DNA of 64,000 nucleotides from Dehalobacter sp. 12DCB1. Its GTDB lineage: Bacteria; Bacillota; Desulfitobacteriia; Desulfitobacteriales; Syntrophobotulaceae. Positions within the stretch are counted from its first letter, which is position 1; each line of letters begins with the position of its first letter. The DNA is taken from the NCBI RefSeq assembly GCF_004343605.1, contig NZ_POSF01000014.1, forward strand, positions 310,001-374,000. The letters are read 5' to 3'. The position numbers and the translations under genes are program-made. Of the stretch, positions 8,642 to 17,152 are shown piece by piece. The notes under the pieces are model-generated. The model worked only from the letters and a program-made list of their open reading frames with translations, was not told the DNA's origin and searched no databases.

Positions 8642-10065
8642 ACATTTACCGCCTTACGCTGTTTTTCTCCGGTTTTTCTTCTCACCAGAATATCCCGTAT
8701 CGGGAAAAGGGCAGTATAGGTTGGCAGAATAAATACGGCTCCTCCCTCTGCTATGCTTGCAGCCGCCTTGAGCGCTGACGCCGCGCTGATGCTTGGCTGT
8801 TCCAGCATCTCCACCGCTTTTTCCAGAGAATGTTCCATTGTAATTCTGTCTTCCTTAATTCCGGCATACTTCAGTCGCAAAGCCATGTCCTCAGCTCTTA
8901 AACCGGAGCATATGATTTGTGGTACGTCATCCTGACGCAAAGCCAAAATTTCAAAGTCGACATCCCATAACCAGGATATATCCCTGCCATCGGCCGCCAG
9001 ATCGTTAATCGCAATCAGCAAGCGGACAGACTGAGGTAGCTCTGCAATGGTATGGATGACCTGATTAAAACCTGTTGGATTTTTCACCAGGGTCAGCGTC
9101 GCCTCACATCCAAGGAGCGAAAACTGTTCCATTCTCCCTGCATCGGAAACATACCGGTTCAGTCCGGTACCAATATCTTCTCTGGATATCTGCAGACGGT
9201 CCGCAGCACAGAAAGCTGCCAGCACGTTGTACAGATTATAATACCCTTGCAAAGGTACCTGATAGACGTGGTTGTCATGGTCATCATCTATCCTGAACGA
9301 AATCTCCCTGCTTTCCATTTTGACTTCTTTCGCTTCAATATAAGGATTAGGCCGGCTGAAACCGCAGCTAGGACACCTATAGTTCCCTAACTGGCCGTAA
9401 TGAAACAGCGTGTAAGACAATTCCTGACCGCAGTGCGAACAGTATCGTCCTTCCCGCGTTTCCGTGCTGTCGGCAGAGCTTGTGGGCAGTGTGCTTACCC
9501 CAAAGTAGAATACACCTTTCCGGCCGGTTCCGATCTGAGCAACTAGCGGATCATCCGCATTCAACACCAATTCTGTTGCGGCAGGTAGCGACTCTTTTAC
9601 CAGCTTGATCGTCGTATCCAATTCGCCATACCTATCCAGCTGATCCCGGAAGAAATTCGTAATCACAGCAAGCCTCGGAGTCAGCTGCCTGCATAACCCC
9701 GGCAGTGTAGCCTCATCCACTTCGAGCAGCAGGACAGAAGCTTGCGGCATACCTGCAAATGTAGTATTCTGCAGCAATGCTCCTGCAATACCCGTAAGCA
9801 TATTGGCTCCTTCCCGGTTAAAAGCAATCTTTTTTTCGGCTGTCTTCAGAATGGAAGCCAGTAGGTTGTTCGTTGTCGTTTTGCCGTTGGTTCCTGTAAT
9901 AATTACTGCACCTTCCGGAAAACGGGAAGCCAAGAATCCAATCATATTCGGGCAAATTTTAAGCGCAATAAATCCTGGGAAGGTTGTGCCTTTCTTCCCT
10001 AGAAGCCTCATCAATATCGATACGATCTTTCCTGTCCAAAGCGCCAGGTAGAAACGGACTGTCAT
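8638..10065 (-). CDS. murT: Lipid II isoglutaminyl synthase Mur-ligase subunit MurT
   Basis: A Mur-ligase family protein of 475 residues. It has the P-loop ITGTNGKTTTNN (about 56-67), a four-cysteine zinc ribbon (CSHC and CPSC) inserted in the central domain, and the C-terminal DUF1727 domain, the hallmark set of MurT. With GatD it amidates the second residue of the peptidoglycan stem peptide at the inner face of the membrane. The ATG at 10065 has AAGGAG nine bases upstream; an earlier in-frame start at 10104 lacks a site. Alternative lipid II genes (amj) and alr also occur in this window. Confidence 0.95.
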   Translation of the reverse strand: MTVRFYLALWTGKIVSILMRLLGKKGTTFPGFIALKICPNMIGFLASRFPEGAVIITGTNGKTTTNNLLASILKTAEKKIAFNREGANMLTGIAGALLQNTTFAGMPQASVLLLEVDEATLPGLCRQLTPRLAVITNFFRDQLDRYGELDTTIKLVKESLPAATELVLNADDPLVAQIGTGRKGVFYFGVSTLPTSSADSTETREGRYCSHCGQELSYTLFHYGQLGNYRCPSCGFSRPNPYIEAKEVKMESREISFRIDDDHDNHVYQVPLQGYYNLYNVLAAFCAADRLQISREDIGTGLNRYVSDAGRMEQFSLLGCEATLTLVKNPTGFNQVIHTIAELPQSVRLLIAINDLAADGRDISWLWDVDFEILALRQDDVPQIICSGLRAEDMALRLKYAGIKEDRITMEHSLEKAVEMLEQPSISAASALKAAASIAEGGAVFILPTYTALFPIRDILVRRKTGEKQRKAVNV

Positions 10066-10316
10066 CAGAAGGTGCTCCTTATCTTTTAATTGCTGTAACA
10101 CCATATTCGTTTGTTATTTCCAAACATTCTTAAACATCCTTATTAATATAACCTAACTTACACCTAAAATAAACAGCAACTTAAGGGTTTGTTGTTATTT
10201 AAGAAAACGTGGCTTCTGCCAAGCCTTTTGTTGGCAGGTCTTTTATACTTCTCGACAAAGGCCGTTCTGAAATCTATAATATTTTTAAAGCCAAAAAGCA
10301 AGGAGCAACCATTCTT

Positions 10317-10826
10317 ATGATCATTCCCTATCAAGACGTTAAACCTTCGGTCTCAGAAACTGTCTATGTGGCGGAAGGCGCAAAAATCATTGGCAGAGTA
10401 ACCATTGGAGACTACGCAAGTATCTGGTACAATTGTGTTTTACGCGGAGATATTGCCCCAATTGTCATCGGTAAAAGAACAAACATCCAGGACTTAAGTG
10501 TTATCCATGTGAATACTGATCTGCCGACGCTTGTAGAAGATGAGGTTACTGTCGGCCATGGGTGTATCCTCCACAGCTGTACAATTCGTAAAGGCTGCCT
10601 GATTGGGATGGGCTCCATCATCATGAACGAATCTGTCATTGGCGAAAATTCGATCGTGGGAGCAGGCTCCCTGGTCCCGGAAAGAAAGATATTTCCTCCA
10701 AATTCACTGATTCTTGGCTCTCCCGCGAAGGTAATCAGAGAAATTACGCCGGAAGAGCTGGCCTCCATTCGCCAAATGACAGAAAGATACGTTGCCAAAG
10801 GCCAGGAATATCTCGTTCAAGGATAG
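10317..10826 (+). CDS. Gamma-carbonic anhydrase family protein
   Basis: A 169-residue left-handed beta-helix protein built from hexapeptide repeats. It carries the ADIGRV-like KIIGRVTIGDYASIW start, the RGDIAPIVIGKRTNIQD block and three metal-ligand histidines (IHVNTD, VGHGCILH). The family includes carbonic anhydrases and relatives of unclear activity (YrdA, CaiE, PaaY), so enzymatic function is not certain. The ATG at 10317 follows AAGGAG at 11 bases; an upstream in-frame start would add 36 residues unlike the family. A short hairpin (CTGCCAA/TTGGCAG, 10216-10237) precedes it. It is monocistronic and ends at a strong terminator. Confidence 0.9.
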   Translation: MIIPYQDVKPSVSETVYVAEGAKIIGRVTIGDYASIWYNCVLRGDIAPIVIGKRTNIQDLSVIHVNTDLPTLVEDEVTVGHGCILHSCTIRKGCLIGMGSIIMNESVIGENSIVGAGSLVPERKIFPPNSLILGSPAKVIREITPEELASIRQMTERYVAKGQEYLVQG

Positions 10827-10866
10827 CCGATATCGTCATTGTCTTTTCCCTCTGAATTTTGGTAGT

Positions 10867-10910
10867 ATGAAAAAGATAGTTGAAATACTTTTATCAACTA
10901 TCTTTTTCAT
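10867..10910. terminator. Bidirectional intrinsic terminator
   Basis: Perfect 17-base arms (10867-10883 and 10894-10910) around a ten-base loop, with runs of A and T at the outer ends. It lies between the convergent carbonic anhydrase (plus) and MOSC (minus) genes and can serve both. Confidence 0.9.
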
Positions 10911-10933
10911 TTGGTTTGTTTGTAAGAAATGGT

Positions 10934-11374
10934 TTACTGTTCCACGATCTCAATGCTATCCCCCGGTTTAATCCATCCCGGAGACAGGACTTTGGTAAAA
11001 ATCCCCTCACGCGGCATTACGCAGTCCCCGGCAAGCCGTTTGATGGCGCATCCGCTGTTATGGCATTGTTTGCCGATCTGGGTCACTTCCATCAGCGTCT
11101 CACCGATTTTAAGCTTCGTACCAATGGGAAGCTCATACAGAATGATGCCTTCCGTCGTGAGGTTTTCCGCAAATCTGCCGTTATCCAGGCCTGTGAGTCC
11201 AGCCTGTTTTAGTTTATCGACACTTTCAGTCCCAAGCAAACTGACCTGTCTATGCCAGTTGGCAGCATGCGCATCTCCGACTAAACCATGATCCACTTTG
11301 AAGTAGCCCTTTTCAATTTCTTGTTTTGGAACCCCTGTTGTCTCACTGATATTGACAGCAATTACTTTTGGCAT
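10934..11374 (-). CDS. MOSC domain protein
   Basis: A 146-residue stand-alone MOSC domain protein. MOSC domains bind molybdenum cofactor or carry sulfur to it. The conserved GLVGDAHA segment, the GRFAENLTTEGI block and the single cysteine in IGKQCHNSGC are all visible. The ATG at 11374 has AAGGAG seven bases upstream; an in-frame start 33 bases earlier has none. It is the last gene of the molybdenum-cofactor run. Its enzymatic role is not known; cofactor sulfuration or storage is plausible. Confidence 0.9.
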   Translation of the reverse strand: MPKVIAVNISETTGVPKQEIEKGYFKVDHGLVGDAHAANWHRQVSLLGTESVDKLKQAGLTGLDNGRFAENLTTEGIILYELPIGTKLKIGETLMEVTQIGKQCHNSGCAIKRLAGDCVMPREGIFTKVLSPGWIKPGDSIEIVEQ

Positions 11375-11461
11375 GTGGGGTACTCCTTCCTTTTTTGGTA
11401 TGTTCATCTTATTTTAGACTGCTAAACAGATAGGATTAAGCAAATAATCGTCAACGGATAC

Positions 11462-11959
11462 TCAGGACAGATACTTTTCAGCGATAAGATCCGCTACGGT
11501 TTGATAATCGTTAATATCGATCACCGGAACCGGAACAGCAAGATCATTGACATCTGTGATAATGCCAATTAAGTTCTCCAACGGAGAAACAATGTCGGTG
11601 CCCAGCTCTCTTCTTACAACTTCAAATCTTGGTCTTTGGGACATTTTGAACCCTTCGACCAGGATGATATCGACACCTTCAATCACTGCAATTACATCTT
11701 CAATATCTTTCTTCATCTCGGTTTTCTGAATGACAGCATATTGGTCGGGCCCGATAATCGCCGTAGATCTTGCACCCGCCTCAGCAAATCGCCAGCTGTC
11801 TTTACCTGGTTTATCAATATCGAAGCGGTGGGCGTCGCTCTTGATCACTCCGACCCTAAAACCACGTTTCGTCATTTCCCTGATTAGTTTTTCCAAGAAA
11901 GTTGTCTTTCCGGTGCCTGATTTCGCGGCAACAAAACATATGACTGGAACATCATTCAC
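11462..11959 (-). CDS. mobB: Molybdopterin-guanine dinucleotide biosynthesis protein MobB
   Basis: A 165-residue P-loop GTPase. The Walker A is AAKSGTGKTTFLEKL, with the VGVIKSDAHRFDIDKPGKDSWR region typical of MobB and the VEGFKMSQRPRFEV strand. MobB assists the attachment of GMP to molybdopterin. No mobA is in the window. The start is GTG at 11959, six bases after GGAGGAG; an upstream ATG would add residues outside the family. It is directly downstream of mogA in the same operon. Confidence 0.93.
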   Translation of the reverse strand: MNDVPVICFVAAKSGTGKTTFLEKLIREMTKRGFRVGVIKSDAHRFDIDKPGKDSWRFAEAGARSTAIIGPDQYAVIQKTEMKKDIEDVIAVIEGVDIILVEGFKMSQRPRFEVVRRELGTDIVSPLENLIGIITDVNDLAVPVPVIDINDYQTVADLIAEKYLS

Positions 11960-11984
11960 AGTGTTCTCCTCCCTGTCGTTTTTG

Positions 11985-12482
11985 TTAAAATGGCTGCGCA
12001 CACTCTCCGGTAGTCCCTTTTAGAATTTCTATGCCGTGCTCCAACGACTGCAGAACAACTGCCAGACATTCTTTAACACCTTTCGGGCTTCCCGGTAAAT
12101 TGATAATCACAGTTTTGCCTCTGATTCCAGCGGCTGCTCTGGAAAGCATCGCTCTGGACGTGACCTTTAGGCTCTCCAGTCTCATCGCCTCGGGAATTCC
12201 CGGGGTGAGCCTTTCGACGACAGCCAGCGTAGCTTCCGGGGTCACATCCCTCGGTGAAAACCCGGTTCCTCCGGTCGTGAATATCACATCGACTTTACGT
12301 TCGTCGGCATATTCAATCAGCTTGGCTTCAATGATCTTCTGTTCATCCGGAACAATTTCCAGAATCTTAACTTCCCAGCCAATCTCTTCGACCATATTTT
12401 TAATGACCTGTCCGCTTAAGTCTTCGCGTTCTCCTCTGGATCCTTTATCACTAGCTGTGATAACGCCTACAGTGATCATCAT
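11985..12482 (-). CDS. mogA: Molybdopterin adenylyltransferase MogA/MoaB
   Basis: A 165-residue MoCF-domain protein with VGVITASDKGSRGEREDLSG at the N-terminus, the TTGGTGFSPRDVTPEAT nucleotide-binding segment and NLPGSPKGVKECL near the end. It adenylates molybdopterin before metal insertion by MoeA. Two adjacent ATG codons (12482 and 12479) follow AGAGGTG; the second has slightly better spacing. The gene lies between moaC and mobB. Confidence 0.95.
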   Translation of the reverse strand: MMITVGVITASDKGSRGEREDLSGQVIKNMVEEIGWEVKILEIVPDEQKIIEAKLIEYADERKVDVIFTTGGTGFSPRDVTPEATLAVVERLTPGIPEAMRLESLKVTSRAMLSRAAAGIRGKTVIINLPGSPKGVKECLAVVLQSLEHGIEILKGTTGECAQPF

Positions 12483-12502
12483 TCTTCACCTCTCCGAAGA
12501 GT

Positions 12503-12994
12503 TTATTTTTTTGTTTTATCCGCTCGGATATAATTGCCGCTTTTGCCGCCGGACTTGCTGACCAGACAGATATCCCCGATCACCATATCCTTTTCTGCGG
12601 CCTTGCACATGTCATAGATGGTAAGCGCTGCGACAGAAACTCCCGTAAGTGCTTCCATCTCGACGCCGGTCTGCCCGGAGTTATTAACTGTTACCTGAAT
12701 TTCAATCTTACTTTCCTGCTCGTTGATTTTAAAAGAAACATCTATTCCCGATAACAGCAGCGGGTGGCACATCGGAATAATATCAGAAGTCTTTTTGGCA
12801 CCCATGATACCTGCAACCTGCGATACCGCCAGCACATCCCCTTTAGCTATGAGTCCTTCCTTGACCAGCGCCAGGGTTTCAGGCTTCATCCGGATCTCAC
12901 CGCGTGCTACCGCTACGCGAGTGGTTTCAGCCTTCCCGCTTACGTTAACCATTCTGGCCCGTCCCTCTTCATTGAAATGTGTCAGTTCACTCAT
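12503..12994 (-). CDS. moaC: Cyclic pyranopterin monophosphate synthase MoaC
   Basis: MoaC converts the MoaA product into cyclic pyranopterin monophosphate. The 163-residue protein has the opening [17 protein letters not shown], the [11 protein letters not shown] active-site block, and [23 protein letters not shown], all nearly invariant in the family. The ATG at 12994 follows GGCGGGTG; a GTG at 13006 is the alternative and would overlap the moaA stop. It is coupled to moaA upstream. Confidence 0.97.
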   Translation of the reverse strand: MSELTHFNEEGRARMVNVSGKAETTRVAVARGEIRMKPETLALVKEGLIAKGDVLAVSQVAGIMGAKKTSDIIPMCHPLLLSGIDVSFKINEQESKIEIQVTVNNSGQTGVEMEALTGVSVAALTIYDMCKAAEKDMVIGDICLVSKSGGKSGNYIRADKTKK

Positions 12995-13002
12995 GTTATT
13001 TT

Positions 13003-13965
13003 TCACCCGCCTATTTCATGCATATTTCTTATTACCGGCTGATAATTACTGCTCTGGATACAATGCCGGGTGGGTTTTGCCATGATTCCATCCATCAGAA
13101 ACTTCTCAAGTCCGTTTTCAGCGTAATTTCGGATATCGATCTCAACATTGGAATGAAGACATGGTTTCAGTTTGCCATCGGGCGTAATCCTGATCCGGTT
13201 ACAGTAATTGCAGAAATGGCTGCTTAACGGGCTGATCAGACCAACCTTGCCTTTGCTGTTCGGAAGTTTGTAGAGACGTGCTACGCTGCCATGTCTTTTA
13301 AACGGCAACGGGATCAACGTCGGTACTCTTTTCAGTATTTCTTCGTTGGACAAGAAATGCTCCTGGCCCCACGCTCCGGCTTCCCCGATCGGCATAAGCT
13401 CAATAAAACGAACTTCGATATCATGATCCATCGTCATCGCAACAAAATCTTCAATTTCATCGTCGTTAAACCCGCCAATAAGAACGACATTGATCTTTAA
13501 TGGGAATAATTTTACTTCTTTTGCTGCCCTAATCCCTTCCAGAACATCCTGGACATTGCCGCAACGGGTAATTTCCTTATATTTGGTCGGATCCATGCTG
13601 TCAATACTAATATTCACCCGCGTCAACCCAGCTTTTTTCAGGTCATCCGCATATTGTTTCAGAAGCAGCCCGTTGGTCGTGAGTCCCAGTTCCTTGAGTC
13701 CTTTGTTTTTCAGCAAGGCAATATTTTGGACCAGATCCAGGATCCCTCTCCTTACCAATGGCTCTCCGCCAGTGAGCCTGATCTTGGTGATTCCGAGTTT
13801 AACGGCTGTCTCGGCAATTTTCTCCATAGTTTCCAGGCTTAAGATATCGCAGCGTTCTTTTTTCTCAATACCTTTTTCCGGCATACAGTACGTACATTTT
13901 AAATTGCATAAATCCGTTACAGATATTCTTAAATAATTGATATCCCTGCCATATGCATCGATCAT
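13003..13965 (-). CDS. moaA: GTP 3',8-cyclase MoaA
   Basis: A radical SAM enzyme that starts molybdopterin synthesis from GTP. The 320-residue protein has the SAM cluster motif [11 protein letters not shown], the [13 protein letters not shown] glycine-rich strand, the second Fe-S site with [21 protein letters not shown]-type spacing near residue 250, and the C-terminal double glycine needed for catalysis (the protein ends IGG). The ATG at 13965 has GGGGAG at about eight bases. It overlaps or abuts moaC. Confidence 0.97.
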   Translation of the reverse strand: MIDAYGRDINYLRISVTDLCNLKCTYCMPEKGIEKKERCDILSLETMEKIAETAVKLGITKIRLTGGEPLVRRGILDLVQNIALLKNKGLKELGLTTNGLLLKQYADDLKKAGLTRVNISIDSMDPTKYKEITRCGNVQDVLEGIRAAKEVKLFPLKINVVLIGGFNDDEIEDFVAMTMDHDIEVRFIELMPIGEAGAWGQEHFLSNEEILKRVPTLIPLPFKRHGSVARLYKLPNSKGKVGLISPLSSHFCNYCNRIRITPDGKLKPCLHSNVEIDIRNYAENGLEKFLMDGIMAKPTRHCIQSSNYQPVIRNMHEIGG

Positions 13966-14016
13966 TATCTCAACTCCCCACTTACACTCGTATACCCGTA
14001 CACTGAATGAAAATTC

Positions 14017-15036
14017 TTATCTGCAGAAATAGCAGTTTGGATATTGACACATCTGGCAGTTCAAACATAAACCGCCTTCACCCATCCGGATAAAATCATT
14101 TTTGTTCAGTGTCTCTCCAGCAAAGATCTTCGGCAGTACCACATCCAGGACAGTTGTCCTAAAATAGGCGGCAGCTCCGGGGACCCCTAAGATAGGTACC
14201 CCGTTCAAATAAGCCAGCATAAACATATTACCAGGCTGAACAGGAACACCATAAGTTACAACATCTGCACCGGTGCCCCGGATCGCTCCAGGGGTAAGAT
14301 CATCGGGATCTACGGACATTCCCCCGGTCATAATAATCATGTCAGCTTTTTGCTCCATATAACCTGTGATCTTCGCTTGAATTAATTCCAATTCATCAGG
14401 ACAATATTCCTGACCGATGATTTCCGCGCCAAAATACTCAAGTTTTTTCCTGATCACAGGCCCGAATTTGTCCTTGATTCTTCCTTTATACACTTCACTT
14501 CCGGTAATCACAATCCCAACCGTGAGCTCTTTATACGGCTCAACATGAAATACCGGACCATAAAGGGTGCATAATTCCTCTACTTTGCGAATATTTTCTT
14601 CTTTGGTAACCAGCGGTATAATCCTGGTTGCAGCAACTTTCTGATTAACTTCAACCTTGAAGTTATTCGGTAGGGACGGTATCGTAACATGTTCGATCGA
14701 ATTGATTTCGTGCAGCAATGAGCTTTTGATCCTCAGCAAACCTTTTTGAGTCGAAATCAACGTAGTTTTACCTTCCTGAGGTTCCGAAAAACGGATGTTC
14801 TGACCCATGACAGCTTGGGCCATTCTGATCGCCGCATCGTCTTCATGGATTTCATCGGCATTTTCTTCCCAGACGTAGATGTGCTCTTTACCAAGACTCA
14901 ATAGTTCCTCGATATCTTCCTGCTTGATCACATGATTTCTTTTAAAAGCGGGGCCTTTGAATTCCCCAGGAATCACTTTCGTTATATCGTGGCAAAGGAC
15001 CATGCCGACTGCATCCTGAACTGCTATTTTTTTCAC
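14017..15036 (-). CDS. Molybdopterin-binding protein, MoeA-like, with C-terminal cysteine cluster
   Basis: A 339-residue protein with an N-terminal region (VGMVLCHDITKVIPGEFKG) resembling the start of MoeA, and a MoCF-type domain with VGIVITGSEVYKGRIKD and IIMTGGMSVDPDDLTPGAI. It lacks the full MoeA layout. The last 20 residues carry six cysteines (CLNCQMCQYPNCYFC), suggesting an Fe-S cluster or zinc site. It starts at GTG (15036) behind AAGGAG and lies between moeA and moaA. The role is not known; a cofactor carrier or a metal-insertion partner is possible. Confidence 0.85.
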   Translation of the reverse strand: MKKIAVQDAVGMVLCHDITKVIPGEFKGPAFKRNHVIKQEDIEELLSLGKEHIYVWEENADEIHEDDAAIRMAQAVMGQNIRFSEPQEGKTTLISTQKGLLRIKSSLLHEINSIEHVTIPSLPNNFKVEVNQKVAATRIIPLVTKEENIRKVEELCTLYGPVFHVEPYKELTVGIVITGSEVYKGRIKDKFGPVIRKKLEYFGAEIIGQEYCPDELELIQAKITGYMEQKADMIIMTGGMSVDPDDLTPGAIRGTGADVVTYGVPVQPGNMFMLAYLNGVPILGVPGAAAYFRTTVLDVVLPKIFAGETLNKNDFIRMGEGGLCLNCQMCQYPNCYFCR

Positions 15037-15092
15037 TTTTATTCATCTCCTTAGATTCCATTCTTATTGATTCCAACTTTTTCATTTTGCTT

Positions 15093-16310
15093 CTATTCAA
15101 TAATATAAGCGATTAATTTTTCACCGGCCTTGACCGGGCCGCTCTTTTCCGGAATTTCCGCCAGGATATCACAGCCGAGCATGGAGCGCAGCACACCATT
15201 GCCTTGTTCTCCAGTCGATTCCATGATGACCATGCCATTCTCGTAAAGCATTCTACCGCGCAAAAATCTTCGGCGAGGACTTGGTTTTCGAAAATCCTTC
15301 TTCAGAATCACTTCGATCTTCCGGTAATAATAATCCTTTCTGCCAGCCATTTTTTTAATGTAGGGGACAGCCATCAGCTGAAAAGTTACCATTGCCGCTG
15401 CCGGATTGCCCGACAGGCCGATCAGCATCTTCCCGTCCTTCACTGCGGCCAGACACGGTGAGCCCGGTTTGATCTCAATTTTCCAGAAAAGTATTTCGGC
15501 ACCAAGATAATCGGCTGCATGCCGGATCACATCATAGTCTCCCACTGATACGCCCCCGGTCGTCAGTACCAAGTCGGCCTGCTTCCAGGCCTTTTCGACC
15601 AGGGCCGCAACTTCTTCTTTCTTGTCTTTGCAGATCCCCATCACGACAGGCTCTACACCAAGTAAACGGAGATAGCCTTGGAGTGTATAGCTATTGCTGT
15701 TTCGGATCTTACCTGGAGCTAGAGGCTCCGTTACATCACGAAGTTCGTCTCCGGTCGAGATAATCGCAATTTTTGGACGTTTATAAACTGGTACTTCGGC
15801 AATCCCCAGGGAGGCCATCAGCCCCATCAGAGGCGCCGTAACAACGGTTCCCTCAGCCGCAATCAGATCACCTACGGCAATATCTTCACCCTCAGGCACA
15901 ATATCTTCGCCGTGCTTGAAGGCCTTTGAAACAGATATCTTGCTGCCCTGGACTTCTACCTCTTCAAATTTAACAACTGCATCGGCGCCTTCAGGAATCG
16001 GAGCTCCTGTCAAGATTTTAATTGCCTGACCCTTGCTGACAGCGTTTTGGGCCGTATAACCTGCCGGTACTTCTTCAATCACCTCAAAGGTGACCGGGTT
16101 AGCTTCGCTAGCTCCCACAGTATCTTCAGCCTTGAAAACAAAACCGTCATAAGGTGAACGCGGAAACGGCGGAATGTTTTCTCTGGCGACAATATCCTCT
16201 GCCAGCACTCTAACGAGGGTATCCGCTAAATGACTATTCTCCTTTTCGGCCAAAGGACAATAATCAAATATCAAATTTTGGGCTTCTTCCAACGAAATAT
16301 TTTTTTGCAT
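15093..16310 (-). CDS. moeA: Molybdopterin molybdenumtransferase MoeA
   Basis: MoeA inserts molybdate into adenylated molybdopterin. The 405-residue protein has the usual four-domain order: an N-terminal block with PPFPRSPYDGFVF, the IKILTGAPIPEGADAVVKFEEV segment, the MoCF domain with IISTGDEL and TTGGVSVGDYD, and the C-terminal beta-barrel with LIGLSGNPAAAMVTF before it. The ATG at 16310 follows AGGAGG at good spacing. It is the first gene of the cofactor operon, behind a long structured leader with a terminator, which suggests control by transcription attenuation. Confidence 0.96.
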   Translation of the reverse strand: MQKNISLEEAQNLIFDYCPLAEKENSHLADTLVRVLAEDIVARENIPPFPRSPYDGFVFKAEDTVGASEANPVTFEVIEEVPAGYTAQNAVSKGQAIKILTGAPIPEGADAVVKFEEVEVQGSKISVSKAFKHGEDIVPEGEDIAVGDLIAAEGTVVTAPLMGLMASLGIAEVPVYKRPKIAIISTGDELRDVTEPLAPGKIRNSNSYTLQGYLRLLGVEPVVMGICKDKKEEVAALVEKAWKQADLVLTTGGVSVGDYDVIRHAADYLGAEILFWKIEIKPGSPCLAAVKDGKMLIGLSGNPAAAMVTFQLMAVPYIKKMAGRKDYYYRKIEVILKKDFRKPSPRRRFLRGRMLYENGMVIMESTGEQGNGVLRSMLGCDILAEIPEKSGPVKAGEKLIAYIIE

Positions 16311-16332
16311 GCGTATCCTCCTTATTAATCAC

Positions 16333-16358
16333 AAAAATCCTGCACGGACATGCAGGAT
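16333..16358 (-). terminator. Leader terminator upstream of moeA
   Basis: On the minus strand ATCCTGCA and TGCAGGAT form an eight-base stem with a six-base loop, followed at once by TTTTTG. It ends only about 20 bases before the moeA start codon and lies downstream of the promoter, so it is placed as an attenuator of the operon rather than the end of another gene. Confidence 0.8.
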
Positions 16359-16439
16359 AAAGATTTTTGGTTCGCAAACAAACCAATTCTTTTTCACATC
16401 TCCTTCGCGATACAGCAAGTAACAGAATTTCTTCTGCTA

Positions 16440-16506
16440 CTCCGTGGACTTTGTCCAGACCTTGCATCCATGGCAGCATTGCAACTTTAGGATCCAAGGC
16501 TCGGAG
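16440..16506 (-). promoter_or_regulatory. Structured leader aptamer, candidate Moco-type riboswitch
   Basis: Read on the minus strand, CTCCG (16506-16502) pairs with CGGAG (16444-16440) and encloses CCTTG/CAAGG and a TGGAC-AAA-GTCCA hairpin, with an unpaired GCAATGCT stretch between. A terminator hairpin follows before moeA, and the promoter lies upstream, which is the architecture of a riboswitch. The molybdenum-cofactor (Moco) riboswitch class is expected in front of such operons, but I cannot match the consensus base by base. An open frame (TTG at 16497) crosses this region; it has no ribosome site and is probably chance. Confidence 0.55.
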
Positions 16507-16573
16507 AAAAATATTCTAATGTTGTGATCCGCCGACTCCTTTGCTTATATTCGTCTCAACAATTGGAGGTGGT

Positions 16574-16603
16574 ACCCTACTAGGTGAACACTCCTAGTAG
16601 GGT
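16574..16603. repeat. Perfect hairpin in the moeA leader
   Basis: Eleven-base arms (16574-16584 and 16593-16603, core CCCTACTAGG) around an eight-base loop. It lies about 50 to 80 bases after the predicted minus-strand transcription start. No T-run follows on the minus strand. It may be part of the leader RNA fold or a protein-binding palindrome. Confidence 0.5.
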
Positions 16604-16660
16604 TATATAAAGGGAAGGAACACACCCAAGGGTAATGGCACGATAAGATAGATTATACTT

Positions 16661-16689
16661 ATCATACTTGTTCCTTATTCAATAATCAA
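16661..16689 (-). promoter_or_regulatory. Sigma-A-type promoter for the moeA operon
   Basis: On the minus strand a -35 TTGATT (16689-16684) and a -10 TATGAT (16666-16661) are separated by exactly 17 bases. It would give a 5' leader of about 345 bases before moeA, containing a perfect hairpin, the candidate aptamer and the terminator. Confidence 0.6.
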
Positions 16690-17110
16690 TACAAAATATG
16701 TATCAGTTTCAGATTAGATTCGCTTGTCGTCGTGAATAATCGGTCAAACCTTTAAAAATGCCAGTCTTGTTATCACCGAGCATATTTCTGGTTCGTTCAA
16801 CAATGCTGTCATTTCTCAAAAATAAGTATATTGTTTTATTTATTGTTTCACTTGTTATTTTACACCCGTTGTACCCGGCAGTTCAAGCCATTATATGTCC
16901 AAGTTCCAACCAAAGGGTCAGAAGTTTCAAAATCATCATTGGTCAGGATATTCGCGTTACTAATCTTTAATTTAACTCTTAAAGTTGAAAAACGCATCAG
17001 ATAATACATATAACTTTTGGGTAAACTACTATCGGGAGACTAAATCAATAATATTCAATTTACAAAAAAAATTAAGGAAATTGGAGTAGAAGGGGAATAT
17101 GCAATTATGG
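16690..17110. other. Intergenic region without a convincing gene
   Basis: Two short overlapping open frames exist. One on plus (ATG 16803, 55 residues) starts like a signal peptide and has VQA as a possible cleavage site. One on minus (ATG 16997 to 16860, 45 residues) has ordinary-looking composition (NILTNDDFETSD). Neither has a ribosome site, and I do not recognise either. The region could be a decayed gene; I support nothing firm here. Confidence 0.3.
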
Positions 17111-17152
17111 TATACTATACTGCATATTATTTTATTTCGGAGTGAGCTAGCA

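Noticed and set aside
16264-16497. Short minus-strand frame (TTG 16497) in the moeA leader
   Set aside because: No ribosome site; it crosses the aptamer and the terminator and overlaps the moeA start in another frame.
16566-16602. T-box-like GGAGGTGGTACC on the plus strand
   Set aside because: Only a short match to the T-box core, no specifier stem, and no aminoacyl-tRNA or amino-acid gene downstream on that strand.
16803-16970. Small secreted peptide gene
   Set aside because: A signal-peptide-like start but no ribosome site and an overlapping minus frame; too weak to call as a gene.
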